The notes: a model not told the origin generated them from the letters alone. Positions 1 to 6,248 are shown, numbered from the stretch's first letter. The stretch: 10,140 bases of DNA from Clostridia bacterium (GCA_019421925.1 JAHZEH010000006.1:1-10140); one strand, 5' to 3'. Numbers and translations: made by a program.

Positions 1-1
1 G

Positions 2-1186
2 GTCATTACCGAGATCGGCGGCACCACCGGCGATATTGAGGGCCAGCCCTTTTTGGAGGCCATCCGCCAGGTGTCCCTGGAGGTGGGCAAAAAGAACAGC
101 CTGTTCATCCATGTGACGCTGGTGCCCTATATCAGGAGCGCCGGAGAGTTCAAGACCAAGCCCACCCAGCACTCTGTCAAGGAGCTGCGCTCCATCGGCA
201 TTGTCCCGGGCATCATTGTGCCCCGGTGCGAGGCCCCTCTGGCCGACTCCCTCAAGCAGAAGATTGCGCTGTTCTGCAATGTCAAGCCCGACTGCGTGAT
301 TGAAAACCTGGATGTGGACGTGCTCTATGAGGCCCCCCTCATGCTGGAGCGCAACCACTTCTCAGAGATCGTCTGCCGGGAACTGGACATTGACGCCCCG
401 GAGCCCGATCTGACGGGCTGGCTGGAGATGCTGGAGCGTGTGCACAGTGTGGATAAGACCACAAAGATCGCCATCGTGGGCAAGTATGTGCAGCTCCATG
501 ACGCATATCTTTCTGTAGTGGAGTCTCTGCACCACGCGGGCTACGAGAACGGCGCGGCGGTGGACATCCAGTGGATTGACGCCGAGGAGGTTACGGAGGA
601 GAGCGCCGAAAGGCTGCTGGGGAACCTTGCGGGCATTCTGGTGCCCGGCGGTTTTGGAGACCGGGGGATTGAGGGCAAGATTCAGGCGGCCCGGTACGCC
701 AGGACCCACAATGTCCCCTATCTGGGGATCTGTCTGGGTATGCAGACAGCGGTGATTGAGTTTGCCCGCAATGTTTTGGGCCTGCCCGGCGCCAATTCCA
801 GCGAGTTCCGGCCCGGCGGCCCCGATCCGGTCATCGACCTCATGCCCGATCAGAAGGGGGATATCCCCCTGGGCGGCACCATGCGCCTGGGGGCCTATCC
901 CTGTGTCATCACCCCCGGCACCATCCTGGAGCGGGCATATGGGGCGGGGGAGATTGCCGAGCGCCACCGCCACCGCTATGAGTTCAACAACAGGTACCGT
1001 CAGGCCGCGGAGGAGGCAGGGATGCGCTTTTCCGGGACTTCGCCCGACGGCAGGCTGGTGGAGGCGGTCGAGATTCCGGAGAACGACTTCTTCGTGGCCG
1101 TCCAGTACCACCCCGAGTTCAAGAGCCGCCCTAACCACGCCCATCCCCTCTTCCGGGAGTTTGTGGCCGCCTCGCTGAGGCACTGA
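2..1186 (+). CDS. pyrG: CTP synthase, C-terminal part (5' end outside window)
   Basis: This enzyme makes CTP from UTP, ATP and glutamine in the cytoplasm, the last step of de novo pyrimidine nucleotide synthesis. The open frame enters from the window edge at base 2 and gives 394 residues, so roughly the first 140 of a usual ~535 are missing. The visible part starts in the synthetase domain (EIGGTTGDIEGQPFLEAIRQ) and continues into a complete class I glutamine amidotransferase domain. The oxyanion region LVPGGFGDRG, the nucleophile in YLGICLGMQTA (Cys codon 731-733) and the His-Glu pair in QYHPEF (codons 1109-1111 and 1115-1117) are all present, as are the conserved GGTMRLGA and ERHRHRYE motifs. 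The triad is intact and there is no frameshift, so the enzyme should be functional. A TTG at 53 in the same frame is internal and not the start. Identity is very secure. Confidence 0.98.
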   Translation, partial: VITEIGGTTGDIEGQPFLEAIRQVSLEVGKKNSLFIHVTLVPYIRSAGEFKTKPTQHSVKELRSIGIVPGIIVPRCEAPLADSLKQKIALFCNVKPDCVIENLDVDVLYEAPLMLERNHFSEIVCRELDIDAPEPDLTGWLEMLERVHSVDKTTKIAIVGKYVQLHDAYLSVVESLHHAGYENGAAVDIQWIDAEEVTEESAERLLGNLAGILVPGGFGDRGIEGKIQAARYARTHNVPYLGICLGMQTAVIEFARNVLGLPGANSSEFRPGGPDPVIDLMPDQKGDIPLGGTMRLGAYPCVITPGTILERAYGAGEIAERHRHRYEFNNRYRQAAEEAGMRFSGTSPDGRLVEAVEIPENDFFVAVQYHPEFKSRPNHAHPLFREFVAASLRH

Positions 1187-1226
1187 GGGGGATGCTCTGG
1201 GGGACATTGTCCCCTGGACCCCGTTG

Positions 1227-1268
1227 CCCGGGTGCATTCCCATGAAAAATCATGGAAATGCGCCCGGG
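1227..1268. repeat. long near-perfect hairpin downstream of pyrG
   Basis: Two 19-base arms (1227-1245 and 1250-1268) flank an AAAA loop. They pair throughout except for one G-U wobble and one C-A mismatch. The base is CCCGGG/CCCGGG and the top is CCATGA/TCATGG. It lies 40 bases after the pyrG stop and is followed only by a short TTT, so it is a weak candidate for an intrinsic terminator. It could equally be an mRNA 3'-end stabiliser or part of a dispersed repeat. Confidence 0.75.
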
Positions 1269-1281
1269 GGTTTGATATAGT
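1253..1281 (+). promoter_or_regulatory. possible promoter for dapL
   Basis: TGGAAA (1253-1258), a 17-base spacer and TATAGT (1276-1281) form a plausible sigma-A pair, with 4 of 6 and 5 of 6 consensus matches. The -35 lies in the descending arm of the 1227-1268 hairpin. The leader to dapL would be about 210 bases. This is the best match I found by eye between pyrG and dapL, but it is weakly supported. Confidence 0.3.
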
Positions 1282-1315
1282 AATATCTCAGGGGGAACCC
1301 GTTTGGCCCTGCAAT

Positions 1316-1339
1316 GGGATGCCCAAGGGATGAATCCCC
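1316..1339 (+). repeat. short dispersed repeat, copy 1
   Basis: This 24-base unit begins GGGATGCCC and ends AAGGGATGAATCCCC. It matches the unit at 1441-1464 at 22 of 24 positions and can fold through GGGAT/ATCCC. A third, more diverged copy occurs at 4196 in another intergenic region. Confidence 0.7.
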
Positions 1340-1440
1340 AACAGGTTCGGGAGCGCCTGCGGGTGAGAGAGGATACAAGGAGCAGCGAGGGGGAGGACAA
1401 TTTCCTCTGATGCTTCAGGGGGATTGCTTTCCCCCAAATA

Positions 1441-1464
1441 GGGATTCTCAAGGGATGAATCCCC
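1441..1464 (+). repeat. short dispersed repeat, copy 2
   Basis: This unit begins GGGATTCTC and ends AAGGGATGAATCCCC. It folds as a 7-bp stem, GGGATTC (1441-1447) with GAATCCC (1457-1463). It differs from copy 1 at two positions. The dapL ribosome site AAGGAGG (1487-1493) follows shortly after. Confidence 0.7.
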
Positions 1465-1500
1465 CGCACCGTCCCGGATGAAATACAAGGAGGATACGAT

Positions 1501-2679
1501 ATGAACATCAACCGGCACTATGCGCAGGTCAAGGACAGCTATCTGTTTGCGGACATTGCCCGCCGCGTGGCGGCTTATCAGCAGGCCCATCCGGAGGCGG
1601 ACATCATCCGCCTGGGTATCGGCGACGTGACCCAGCCCCTGTGCCCGGCGGTGGTTTCGGCCATGCAGAAGGCCGTCTCTGAGATGGGCGTGAAGGAGTC
1701 CTTCCGCGGCTATGGCCCGGAGCAGGGCTATGACTTCCTCAAGGGGGCCATCCAGAGCTATTACGCCGGGCGGGGCACAGAGCTGCGCCTGGACGAGATT
1801 TTTATCAGCGACGGCGCCAAGAGCGACCTGGGCAATATTCTCGACCTCTTTGACGCGGACAACACCGTCCTGGTGCCCGACCCGGTCTATCCCGTCTATG
1901 TGGACACCAATGTTATGGTGGGGCGCAAGGTCAGCTATATGGCGGCCAACGAGGGGAATGGTTTCCTTCCCCTGCCCGACGCCTCCGCGGACGCGGACGT
2001 GATCTACCTCTGCTCCCCCAACAACCCCACCGGCGCGGCCTACAACCGGGAGCAGCTCAAGCAGTGGGTGGACTATGCAAATGCCAGAGGGGCCGTCATC
2101 CTCTACGATGCGGCCTATGAGGCGTTTATTGAGTCATCGGAGCTGCCCCGCAGCATCTTTGAGATCGAGGGGGCCCGCACCTGCGCCATCGAGTTCTGCT
2201 CCTTCTCCAAAAAGGCGGGCTTCACCGGCACCCGCTGCGGTTACACCGTTGTGCCCGAGGAGCTGGAGCGCGGCGGCATGAGCCTGCGCAAGATGTGGCT
2301 GCGCCGCCAGACCACCAAGTTCAACGGCGTGCCCTATATCGTGCAGAGAGGCGCGGAGGCGGTCTTTTCCCCCGAGGGCGAGGCCCAGACCGGGGCGGCC
2401 ATCGCCTACTATAAGAAGAACGCCCAGGTTATTGCAAACGCCCTGAGCGAGCGGGGCGTGTGGTATACCGGCGGCAAAAACTCCCCCTATATCTGGATGA
2501 AGTGCCCGGATGGCATGGCCTCCTGGGACTTCTTCCAGAAGCTGCTGGAGGAGTGCAACGTGGTGGGCACGCCGGGCGCAGGATTCGGCGAGTGCGGCGA
2601 GGGCTATTTCCGTCTGACCGCCTTTGGCGACGCGCAGCGCACGCTGGAGGCTGTGGAGCGCATGAAAAAGATTCTCTGA
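1501..2679 (+). CDS. dapL: LL-diaminopimelate aminotransferase
   Basis: This PLP-dependent class I/II aminotransferase of 392 residues converts tetrahydrodipicolinate plus glutamate directly to LL-diaminopimelate. It bypasses the succinyl or acetyl branches of lysine and peptidoglycan precursor synthesis. Typical DapL features are the N-terminal YLFADIARRVAAY and IIRLGIGDVTQPL, the signature FRGYGPEQGYDFLK, and the CSPNNPTGAAY and LYDAAYEAFI segments that hold the cofactor. The Schiff-base motif SFSKKAGFTGTRCG gives Lys237 as the likely PLP lysine and Arg245 as a phosphate or substrate contact. Length fits the family. The ATG is set by AAGGAGG seven bases upstream. Alternatives within the aspartate aminotransferase superfamily are less likely given the FRGYGPEQGY signature. 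The gene is separated from pyrG by a long hairpin-rich gap, so it probably has its own promoter. Confidence 0.93.
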   Translation: MNINRHYAQVKDSYLFADIARRVAAYQQAHPEADIIRLGIGDVTQPLCPAVVSAMQKAVSEMGVKESFRGYGPEQGYDFLKGAIQSYYAGRGTELRLDEIFISDGAKSDLGNILDLFDADNTVLVPDPVYPVYVDTNVMVGRKVSYMAANEGNGFLPLPDASADADVIYLCSPNNPTGAAYNREQLKQWVDYANARGAVILYDAAYEAFIESSELPRSIFEIEGARTCAIEFCSFSKKAGFTGTRCGYTVVPEELERGGMSLRKMWLRRQTTKFNGVPYIVQRGAEAVFSPEGEAQTGAAIAYYKKNAQVIANALSERGVWYTGGKNSPYIWMKCPDGMASWDFFQKLLEECNVVGTPGAGFGECGEGYFRLTAFGDAQRTLEAVERMKKIL

Positions 2680-2710
2680 TGACAGGATGGAGAGGGACCG
2701 GCAAAGCCAC

Positions 2711-2739
2711 TTGACAATCCGGCCCCCAGAGGGTAGGCT
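2711..2739 (+). promoter_or_regulatory. candidate promoter for the cytidylate-kinase-like gene
   Basis: A perfect TTGACA (2711-2716) is followed after exactly 17 bases by TAGGCT (2734-2739), a poor -10 with 3 of 6 matches. It lies in the 110-base gap after dapL. The gap is also spanned by an 8-bp inverted repeat, GCAAAGCC (2701-2708) with GGCTTTGC (2753-2760). Read-through from dapL is the alternative, since no intrinsic terminator is visible between the two genes. Confidence 0.35.
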
Positions 2740-2789
2740 CAAATTGACGGGCGGCTTTGCACCTGAGAACCGGTAAGGAGGAAAACCCC

Positions 2790-3398
2790 ATGAAGAGATG
2801 CATCATCACCATCGGCAGGGAGTATGGCAGCGGCGGCAGGATCATCGGCCGGCAGCTGGCGGATAAATTGGGCGTCCCCTTCTATGACAAGGAGCTCATC
2901 ACCCTGGCCGCTCAGAAGAGCGGCATGAACGAGGAGGTGCTCGCGGGCGCTGACGAGAGCGCCACCAGCGGTTTCCTCTACTCTATGGCCGGGACCTATG
3001 TGGGCTCCCGTTTTGCGGGCGCGCCAGACATGCCCATCACCGACAAGCTCTTTCTGCTCCAGGCCGAGGTCATCCGGGCCGCCGCCAAGGCGGGCTCCTG
3101 CGTCATCGTGGGCCGGTGTGCCGACGATATTCTCTCGGGCGACCCGGATCTGGTCAACGTCTTCGTACACGGCCCGCTGGAGAAGCGGATTGAGCGCTGT
3201 GTGCTGTACTACGGCCTGGACAGGGATAAGGCGGAGGACACCATCCGCAGGATGGATAAGCGCCGCGCCGGTTTTTACAATTACTACTCCGACAAGAAGT
3301 GGGGCCGCGTCGAGAACTACCATCTGGCCATCGACAGCTGCACCTTCGGCATTGAGAACACGGTAAACCTCATTGAGGCATATGTCAGGGCACGTTAA
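2790..3398 (+). CDS. cytidylate-kinase-like family protein
   Basis: This 202-residue protein belongs to the cytidylate-kinase-like family common in Firmicutes (the Cytidylate_kin2 type), not to canonical Cmk. It opens with CIITIGREYGSGGRIIGRQLADKLGVPFYDKEL. The nucleotide loop has GSGGR where true kinases have GxGKS/T, a trait of this family. Later segments are CVIVGRCADDIL, FVHGPLEKRIER and a basic lid-like stretch DTIRRMDKRRAGFYNYYSDKKWG, then HLAIDSCTFGIE. The start at ATG 2790 is set by AAGGAGG eight bases upstream; an in-frame ATG 11 codons earlier has no ribosome site. A phosphotransferase role is suggested by fold, but the substrate of this family is not known to me. A clean terminator follows. 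Confidence 0.88.
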   Translation: MKRCIITIGREYGSGGRIIGRQLADKLGVPFYDKELITLAAQKSGMNEEVLAGADESATSGFLYSMAGTYVGSRFAGAPDMPITDKLFLLQAEVIRAAAKAGSCVIVGRCADDILSGDPDLVNVFVHGPLEKRIERCVLYYGLDRDKAEDTIRRMDKRRAGFYNYYSDKKWGRVENYHLAIDSCTFGIENTVNLIEAYVRAR

Positions 3399-3403
3399 AA
3401 GCG

Positions 3404-3435
3404 AGAGCACCCTTTTGTTCGGGGGTGCTCTTTTT
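3404..3435 (+). terminator. intrinsic terminator after the cytidylate-kinase-like gene
   Basis: A 9-bp perfect stem AGAGCACCC (3404-3412) with GGGTGCTCT (3423-3431), a 10-base loop and a run of five T (3431-3435) begin five bases after the stop codon. This is a standard Rho-independent terminator. Confidence 0.9.
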
Positions 3436-3460
3436 AATCTTCAGGGGAGGAGGAGATGCT

Positions 3461-4015
3461 TTGTCAAGCGGGAGGAGAAAATGGGGCCTGGGCCTGCTGC
3501 TGGCCGCCGGTTTCCTTGCTCTGCTCTATGCAGCCGGTTCCGGGCTGCCTTACGGCCCCCATATTGAGAGAACCCTGTGCGGCCGGTTTGAGGAGGCGCT
3601 GGAAGCGGGCGGATGGAACTGCAACGGGAACGCAACCTTCCAGGAGGGTTTGGATTTCAGCATTCAGGAGGAGTGGTACGGCTTTGGAGCGGGGGCATAC
3701 GACCTGAACCACCGCCCCTATTCCCTCATGCTGGACGCGCTGTGCAGGGAGTATCCGGGTTTGGGATGGAGTCGCCTGCCCTGCCCCTGCTATGTGGCGC
3801 AGGCGCGGATAGCCCTTACAGGGCCGGATGGGACGCCCCTCTATCTCTACGCCCGCGGAATTTTCAGCAATACTCTCCAATTTGAATACGGCAGGATCAT
3901 TCTGTCATATCCCTATCCCGAGTACCGGACTTTCCCCTTGGACGCCCATCTGGACAGGCTGCGGGAGGAAATTTCCGCCCTGCGGGGGAACGGGGGACGC
4001 AAGGGGGACTTTTGA
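3461..4015 (+). CDS. hypothetical protein with N-terminal membrane anchor or signal
   Basis: I do not recognise this gene. Read from TTG 3461 it gives 184 residues. The start is chosen because a strong AGGGGAGGAGGAG run (3443-3455) lies just upstream at usable spacing. An earlier GTG at 3425 lies inside the terminator stem of the previous gene, and the ATG at 3456 is in a different frame that opens only a short ORF. The N terminus has Arg5-Arg6-Lys7 and then a hydrophobic stretch, about residues 8-25 (WGLGLLLAAGFLALLYAA), fitting a signal peptide or single anchor; there is no lipobox cysteine. The rest is soluble-looking, aromatic and acidic, with cysteines at 40, 54, 95, 108 and 110, the last two in PCPCY, and a tyrosine-rich YGRIILSYPYPEYRTFP near the end. 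The last residues GNGGRKGDF are encoded by G-rich repeat-like DNA, and the stop codon sits in a hairpin. Confidence 0.6.
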   Translation: MSSGRRKWGLGLLLAAGFLALLYAAGSGLPYGPHIERTLCGRFEEALEAGGWNCNGNATFQEGLDFSIQEEWYGFGAGAYDLNHRPYSLMLDALCREYPGLGWSRLPCPCYVAQARIALTGPDGTPLYLYARGIFSNTLQFEYGRIILSYPYPEYRTFPLDAHLDRLREEISALRGNGGRKGDF

Positions 4016-4028
4016 AAAAGCCCCCCTT
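4001..4028. repeat. hairpin spanning the stop codon of the hypothetical gene
   Basis: AAGGGGGACTTTT (4001-4013) pairs with AAAAGCCCCCCTT (4016-4028) around a two-base centre, with one mismatch. The TGA stop (4013-4015) is in the apex. The arms are G-rich on one side and end in A/T runs, as in terminators, but no T tract follows on the plus strand. On the minus strand the same is true. Confidence 0.7.
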
Positions 4029-4047
4029 GACCCCCAAAACTTTCTGT

Positions 4048-4087
4048 GGGAAGCAAAAGGACGGAAATATCCATCCTTTTGCTTCCC
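4048..4087. repeat. 14-bp perfect inverted repeat in the convergent intergenic region
   Basis: GGGAAGCAAAAGGA (4048-4061) pairs perfectly with 4074-4087. The inner bases add GGA/TCC after one mismatch, leaving an AATA loop. The CAAAAGG and CCTTTTG runs in the arms resemble the AAAAG/CTTTT flanks of the terminator at 4151-4190, so this may be a second or decayed bidirectional terminator. Confidence 0.75.
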
Positions 4088-4150
4088 GGAAAGGGACTGT
4101 TGCTTGTTATACAATCTTAAAAAGTCCCCAGGCCCTCCCGATTTCCCCCA

Positions 4151-4190
4151 GACAGCAAAAGAGCCGGATGTTTCCGGCTCTTTTGCTGTC
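4151..4190. terminator. bidirectional intrinsic terminator
   Basis: An 18-bp perfect stem (4151-4168 with 4173-4190) surrounds a TGTT loop. Its core is GAGCCGGA/TCCGGCTC, flanked by AAAA on the left and TTTT on the right, so each strand reads a GC-rich hairpin followed by U residues. It lies between the plus-strand hypothetical gene and the minus-strand aldolase operon and should stop transcription from both. Confidence 0.9.
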
Positions 4191-4195
4191 AAAAT

Positions 4196-4249
4196 GGGAT
4201 TCGCAAGGGACAAGTCCCTTGCGCGGGGGTCCGGGGGCGGAGCCCCCGG
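4196..4249. repeat. diverged dispersed repeat with two tight hairpins
   Basis: The first 15 bases (4196-4210, GGGATTCGCAAGGGA) match 14 of 15 of the repeat unit at 1441. The unit then departs into a 9-bp perfect stem, CGCAAGGGA/TCCCTTGCG (4202-4210 with 4215-4223). An 8-bp stem CCGGGGGC/GCCCCCGG with loop GGA follows (4231-4249). It begins 11 bases downstream of the aldolase stop codon as read on the minus strand. Confidence 0.7.
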
Positions 4250-4259
4250 CGTAACCCCC

Positions 4260-5102
4260 CTACGCCTCGTTGGCGAAGAAGCGCATGTACTTTTTGACGA
4301 CCTCGGAGACGGCCTCCACTTCAGCCAGGCAGAGCTGGGAGAGATGGGGCTTTTTGCCCTCGGCGGAGAGCTTAGCGGCTAGCATATCCACGGTGTACAC
4401 GGAGATCTCTGTATTGACGTTGATCTTGCAGATGCCGTTCTCAATGCACTCCCGGATGGTGGCCTCGGGGGTTCCGGAACCGCCATGGAGCACCAGGGGC
4501 ACGGAAACCTCCTTTTTGATGGCCTTCAGGGTGTCAATGCTGATGCGGGGGGTTCCCTTGTAGAGGCCGTGAACGGTGCCGATGGAGACGGCCAGGCAGT
4601 CCACGCCCGTGCGCTCCACGAAATCGCGGGCCACGGCGGGATCGGTATAGATCTCGGCGGCGTCCTCCTCGTTGGTGTCCTGGCCGGCCTTGATGGAGCC
4701 CAGCTCAGCCTCCACAGAGGCGCCCGCGGCGTGAGCCATACGGACCACCTCGGCCGTATTCTTCACGTTCTCCTCATAGGGGAGGGCGGAGCCGTCGTAC
4801 ATGATGGAGGTGAAACCGGCGGCCAGGGCCTCCCGGATGGTATCGATGCTCTTGCAGTGGTCCAGATGCAGGGCCACCGGGTTGCTGCAGGACTTGGAGA
4901 GGTTGACCACAATGTCATGGACGCTCTCCAGATCCATGTTTTTGAGGTAGTTGGCCCCAAAGGCCACGATGGCGGGCTTATCCAGCTCCACAGCGGCGTT
5001 CATGACGCCCCGGATGGTCTCATAGCTGTAGATATTGAAGGAGCCGATGGCGAAATTGCCCTTCTGGGCCTCGCCCAGCATGGAGACGAGATTGACCAGC
5101 AT
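4260..5102 (-). CDS. fba: class II (zinc) fructose/ketose-bisphosphate aldolase
   Basis: This 280-residue class II aldolase cleaves a ketose 1,6-bisphosphate to dihydroxyacetone phosphate and an aldehyde phosphate, using zinc. It is a TIM barrel of the KbaY/GatY/short FBA type. Visible motifs are GSFNIYSYE, HLDHCK with Asp81 (acid/base) and zinc ligand His82, and GFTSIMYDGSALPYEEN. They continue with EAELGSI with Glu133, SIGTVHGLYKG with zinc ligand His178, VLHGGSGTP with zinc ligand His206, and KINVNTE with Asn228 and Asn230. All expected catalytic residues are present and the length is normal. It is the last gene of a minus-strand operon: its ATG lies one base after the TAA of the dehydrogenase (TAAGATG), with GGAGGG eleven bases upstream inside that gene, implying translational coupling. 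Glycolytic FBP, tagatose bisphosphate or another ketose bisphosphate cannot be told apart from sequence alone. Its place in an RpiR-led operon hints at a peripheral sugar. Confidence 0.93.
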   Translation of the reverse strand: MLVNLVSMLGEAQKGNFAIGSFNIYSYETIRGVMNAAVELDKPAIVAFGANYLKNMDLESVHDIVVNLSKSCSNPVALHLDHCKSIDTIREALAAGFTSIMYDGSALPYEENVKNTAEVVRMAHAAGASVEAELGSIKAGQDTNEEDAAEIYTDPAVARDFVERTGVDCLAVSIGTVHGLYKGTPRISIDTLKAIKKEVSVPLVLHGGSGTPEATIRECIENGICKINVNTEISVYTVDMLAAKLSAEGKKPHLSQLCLAEVEAVSEVVKKYMRFFANEA

Positions 5103-5103
5103 C

Positions 5104-6195
5104 TTATTTCAGGCCCTCCAACCACTTGATGACGCGCTCATCCTTGAGCACTTCCTTGTTGACGATGAAGCGGGGCTGCTCGCCGGCGAGGAACTTGCGG
5201 ATGTCCTCGGTGAGCAGGTAGGGGGAGTTGGTCAGCGCGTCGGTGGTGGTGCCGGCGATATGGGTGGTCAGCGTCACGTTGTCCAGCTCAATGAAGCGCT
5301 CGTCCTGGAGGGGTTCGGTGGTGAACACGTCCAGAGCCGCGCCCTTGATCTTGCCCTTCTGGAGCACGTCCACCAGGGCGTCCTGATCCACCAGGCCGGC
5401 GCGGCCGGTGTTGATAAAGTAGGCGGTGGGCTTCATCATGTTCAGAAGCTCGGCGCCGATCATCTTTTTGTTGGCCTCGGTCAGGCGGGCATGGATGGAG
5501 ATAAAATCGGCGGTCTTAAAGAGCTCCTCGATCTCCACCTTGGTGCAGCCGGAGGCCTTGATGTCCTCCTCCTTGGCATAGGGGTCGTAGACGATGACGT
5601 TGCAGTCAAAGCCAGAGAGCTTTTTGGCCACGAGGTGGCCGATATAGCCAAAGCCCACCAGGCCGATGGTCTTGCCGTTGAGCTCGGGGACGGCGTCGCT
5701 GTTGAAGAACTTCTTGCGCCACTCGTGGTTCTTAATGGAGTAGTGGGCGCGGGCGATGTTGCGGGCCTCAGCCAGCATCATGCCGACGGCAAAATCGGAG
5801 ACGGCGTGGGCGTTGCGGCCCATGACGTTGAACACCACGACGCCCCGCTTGGTGGCCTCGATGACGTTGACGTTCTCCAGGCCGGCACGGGAGACGCCCG
5901 CCACGCGCAGGTTGGGCATGGCGTCCATCACCTTGGAGGAGACGGGGACGAACAGGCCGGTGAGGATCTCGGCGTCGCCGCCCTCTTTGAGGATGGTGTC
6001 GTCAACGACCTCCACCTCGGGTCCCTGCTGTTCGACGATGAGGCGGCGGTTCTGGAGCTTGGGATAGTCGCTCTCCCACTCGCCGCAGACCACCTGGTCC
6101 ACGAAGTTGGAGAGATTCTTTTCGACGGCTTTGCCGAATGCTTCGCCGTGGATCATTGCGTCGCCGATTGCCAGCGCTTTGACTTTACGTGCCAT
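5104..6195 (-). CDS. NAD-dependent D-2-hydroxyacid dehydrogenase (phosphoglycerate dehydrogenase-like)
   Basis: This 363-residue protein is in the D-isomer 2-hydroxyacid dehydrogenase family and should interconvert a 2-hydroxy acid and a 2-oxo acid with NAD(H). The Rossmann domain carries GFGYIG (181-186) and the following YDPYA. The catalytic set is Arg265 (NTGRAGL), Glu294 (FTTEPL) and His312 (THIAGTTT). There is no C-terminal ACT domain as in many SerA proteins. The N-terminal substrate domain is longer than in minimal relatives, with a CGEWESDYPKLQNRR stretch. The ATG at 6195 is chosen because GGAGGT lies eight bases upstream; a further ATG seven codons earlier (6216) lacks a ribosome site. 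It sits between an RpiR regulator (53-base gap) and the aldolase (1-base gap). No serC or other serine gene is in view, so a sugar-acid or phospho-sugar-acid substrate is at least as likely as 3-phosphoglycerate. Confidence 0.9.
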   Translation of the reverse strand: MARKVKALAIGDAMIHGEAFGKAVEKNLSNFVDQVVCGEWESDYPKLQNRRLIVEQQGPEVEVVDDTILKEGGDAEILTGLFVPVSSKVMDAMPNLRVAGVSRAGLENVNVIEATKRGVVVFNVMGRNAHAVSDFAVGMMLAEARNIARAHYSIKNHEWRKKFFNSDAVPELNGKTIGLVGFGYIGHLVAKKLSGFDCNVIVYDPYAKEEDIKASGCTKVEIEELFKTADFISIHARLTEANKKMIGAELLNMMKPTAYFINTGRAGLVDQDALVDVLQKGKIKGAALDVFTTEPLQDERFIELDNVTLTTHIAGTTTDALTNSPYLLTEDIRKFLAGEQPRFIVNKEVLKDERVIKWLEGLK

Positions 6196-6248
6196 TTGAG
6201 TGTACCTCCGAGTCATAGAATGTAGAATATAGAGAAACTATAGGGGGA

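Larger units (their letters stand above)
1187..1500. other. hairpin-rich non-coding stretch between pyrG and dapL
   Basis: These 314 bases hold no convincing gene. They contain at least five inverted repeats. GGGGAC/GTCCCC lies at 1200-1214. A long stem lies at 1227-1268 and GATAT/ATATC at 1274-1287. GAGGA/TCCTC lies at 1393-1407 and GGGGGA/TCCCCC at 1418-1435. Two copies of a 24-base repeat follow the pattern GGGATnCnC then AAGGGATGAATCCCC. The 10-mer ATACAAGGAG occurs twice (1373-1382 and 1483-1492), the second copy being the dapL ribosome site. The build resembles a dispersed non-coding element rather than a riboswitch of a class I know. Open frames on the minus strand here have no ribosome site and are taken as chance. 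Confidence 0.6.

Noticed and set aside
362..1243. A 293-codon minus-strand open frame opposite pyrG.
   Set aside because: No recognisable domain or ribosome site; it is opposite the intact, fully conserved CTP synthase glutaminase domain.
1410..1481. A 23-codon ORF before dapL that could be a leader peptide.
   Set aside because: Spacing from the nearest purine-rich site is too long, it has no run of lysine or other regulatory codons, and it largely consists of the repeat sequence.
2701..2760. An 8-bp inverted repeat GCAAAGCC/GGCTTTGC as a regulatory structure before the cytidylate-kinase-like gene.
   Set aside because: The 44-base loop and short arms make chance likely, and no T tract or alternative pairing supports attenuation.
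3456..3707. An 83-codon frame starting at ATG 3456.
   Set aside because: It shares the ribosome site with the TTG 3461 frame but gives no coherent hydrophobic segment or plausible protein; the TTG frame continues more than twice as long with a clean signal or anchor.
5035..6225. A 396-codon plus-strand open frame antisense to the aldolase and dehydrogenase.
   Set aside because: Its product is low-complexity (rich in Gly, Val, Leu, Asp, His), it has no ribosome site, and it mirrors the GC-biased third positions of two well-identified minus-strand enzymes.
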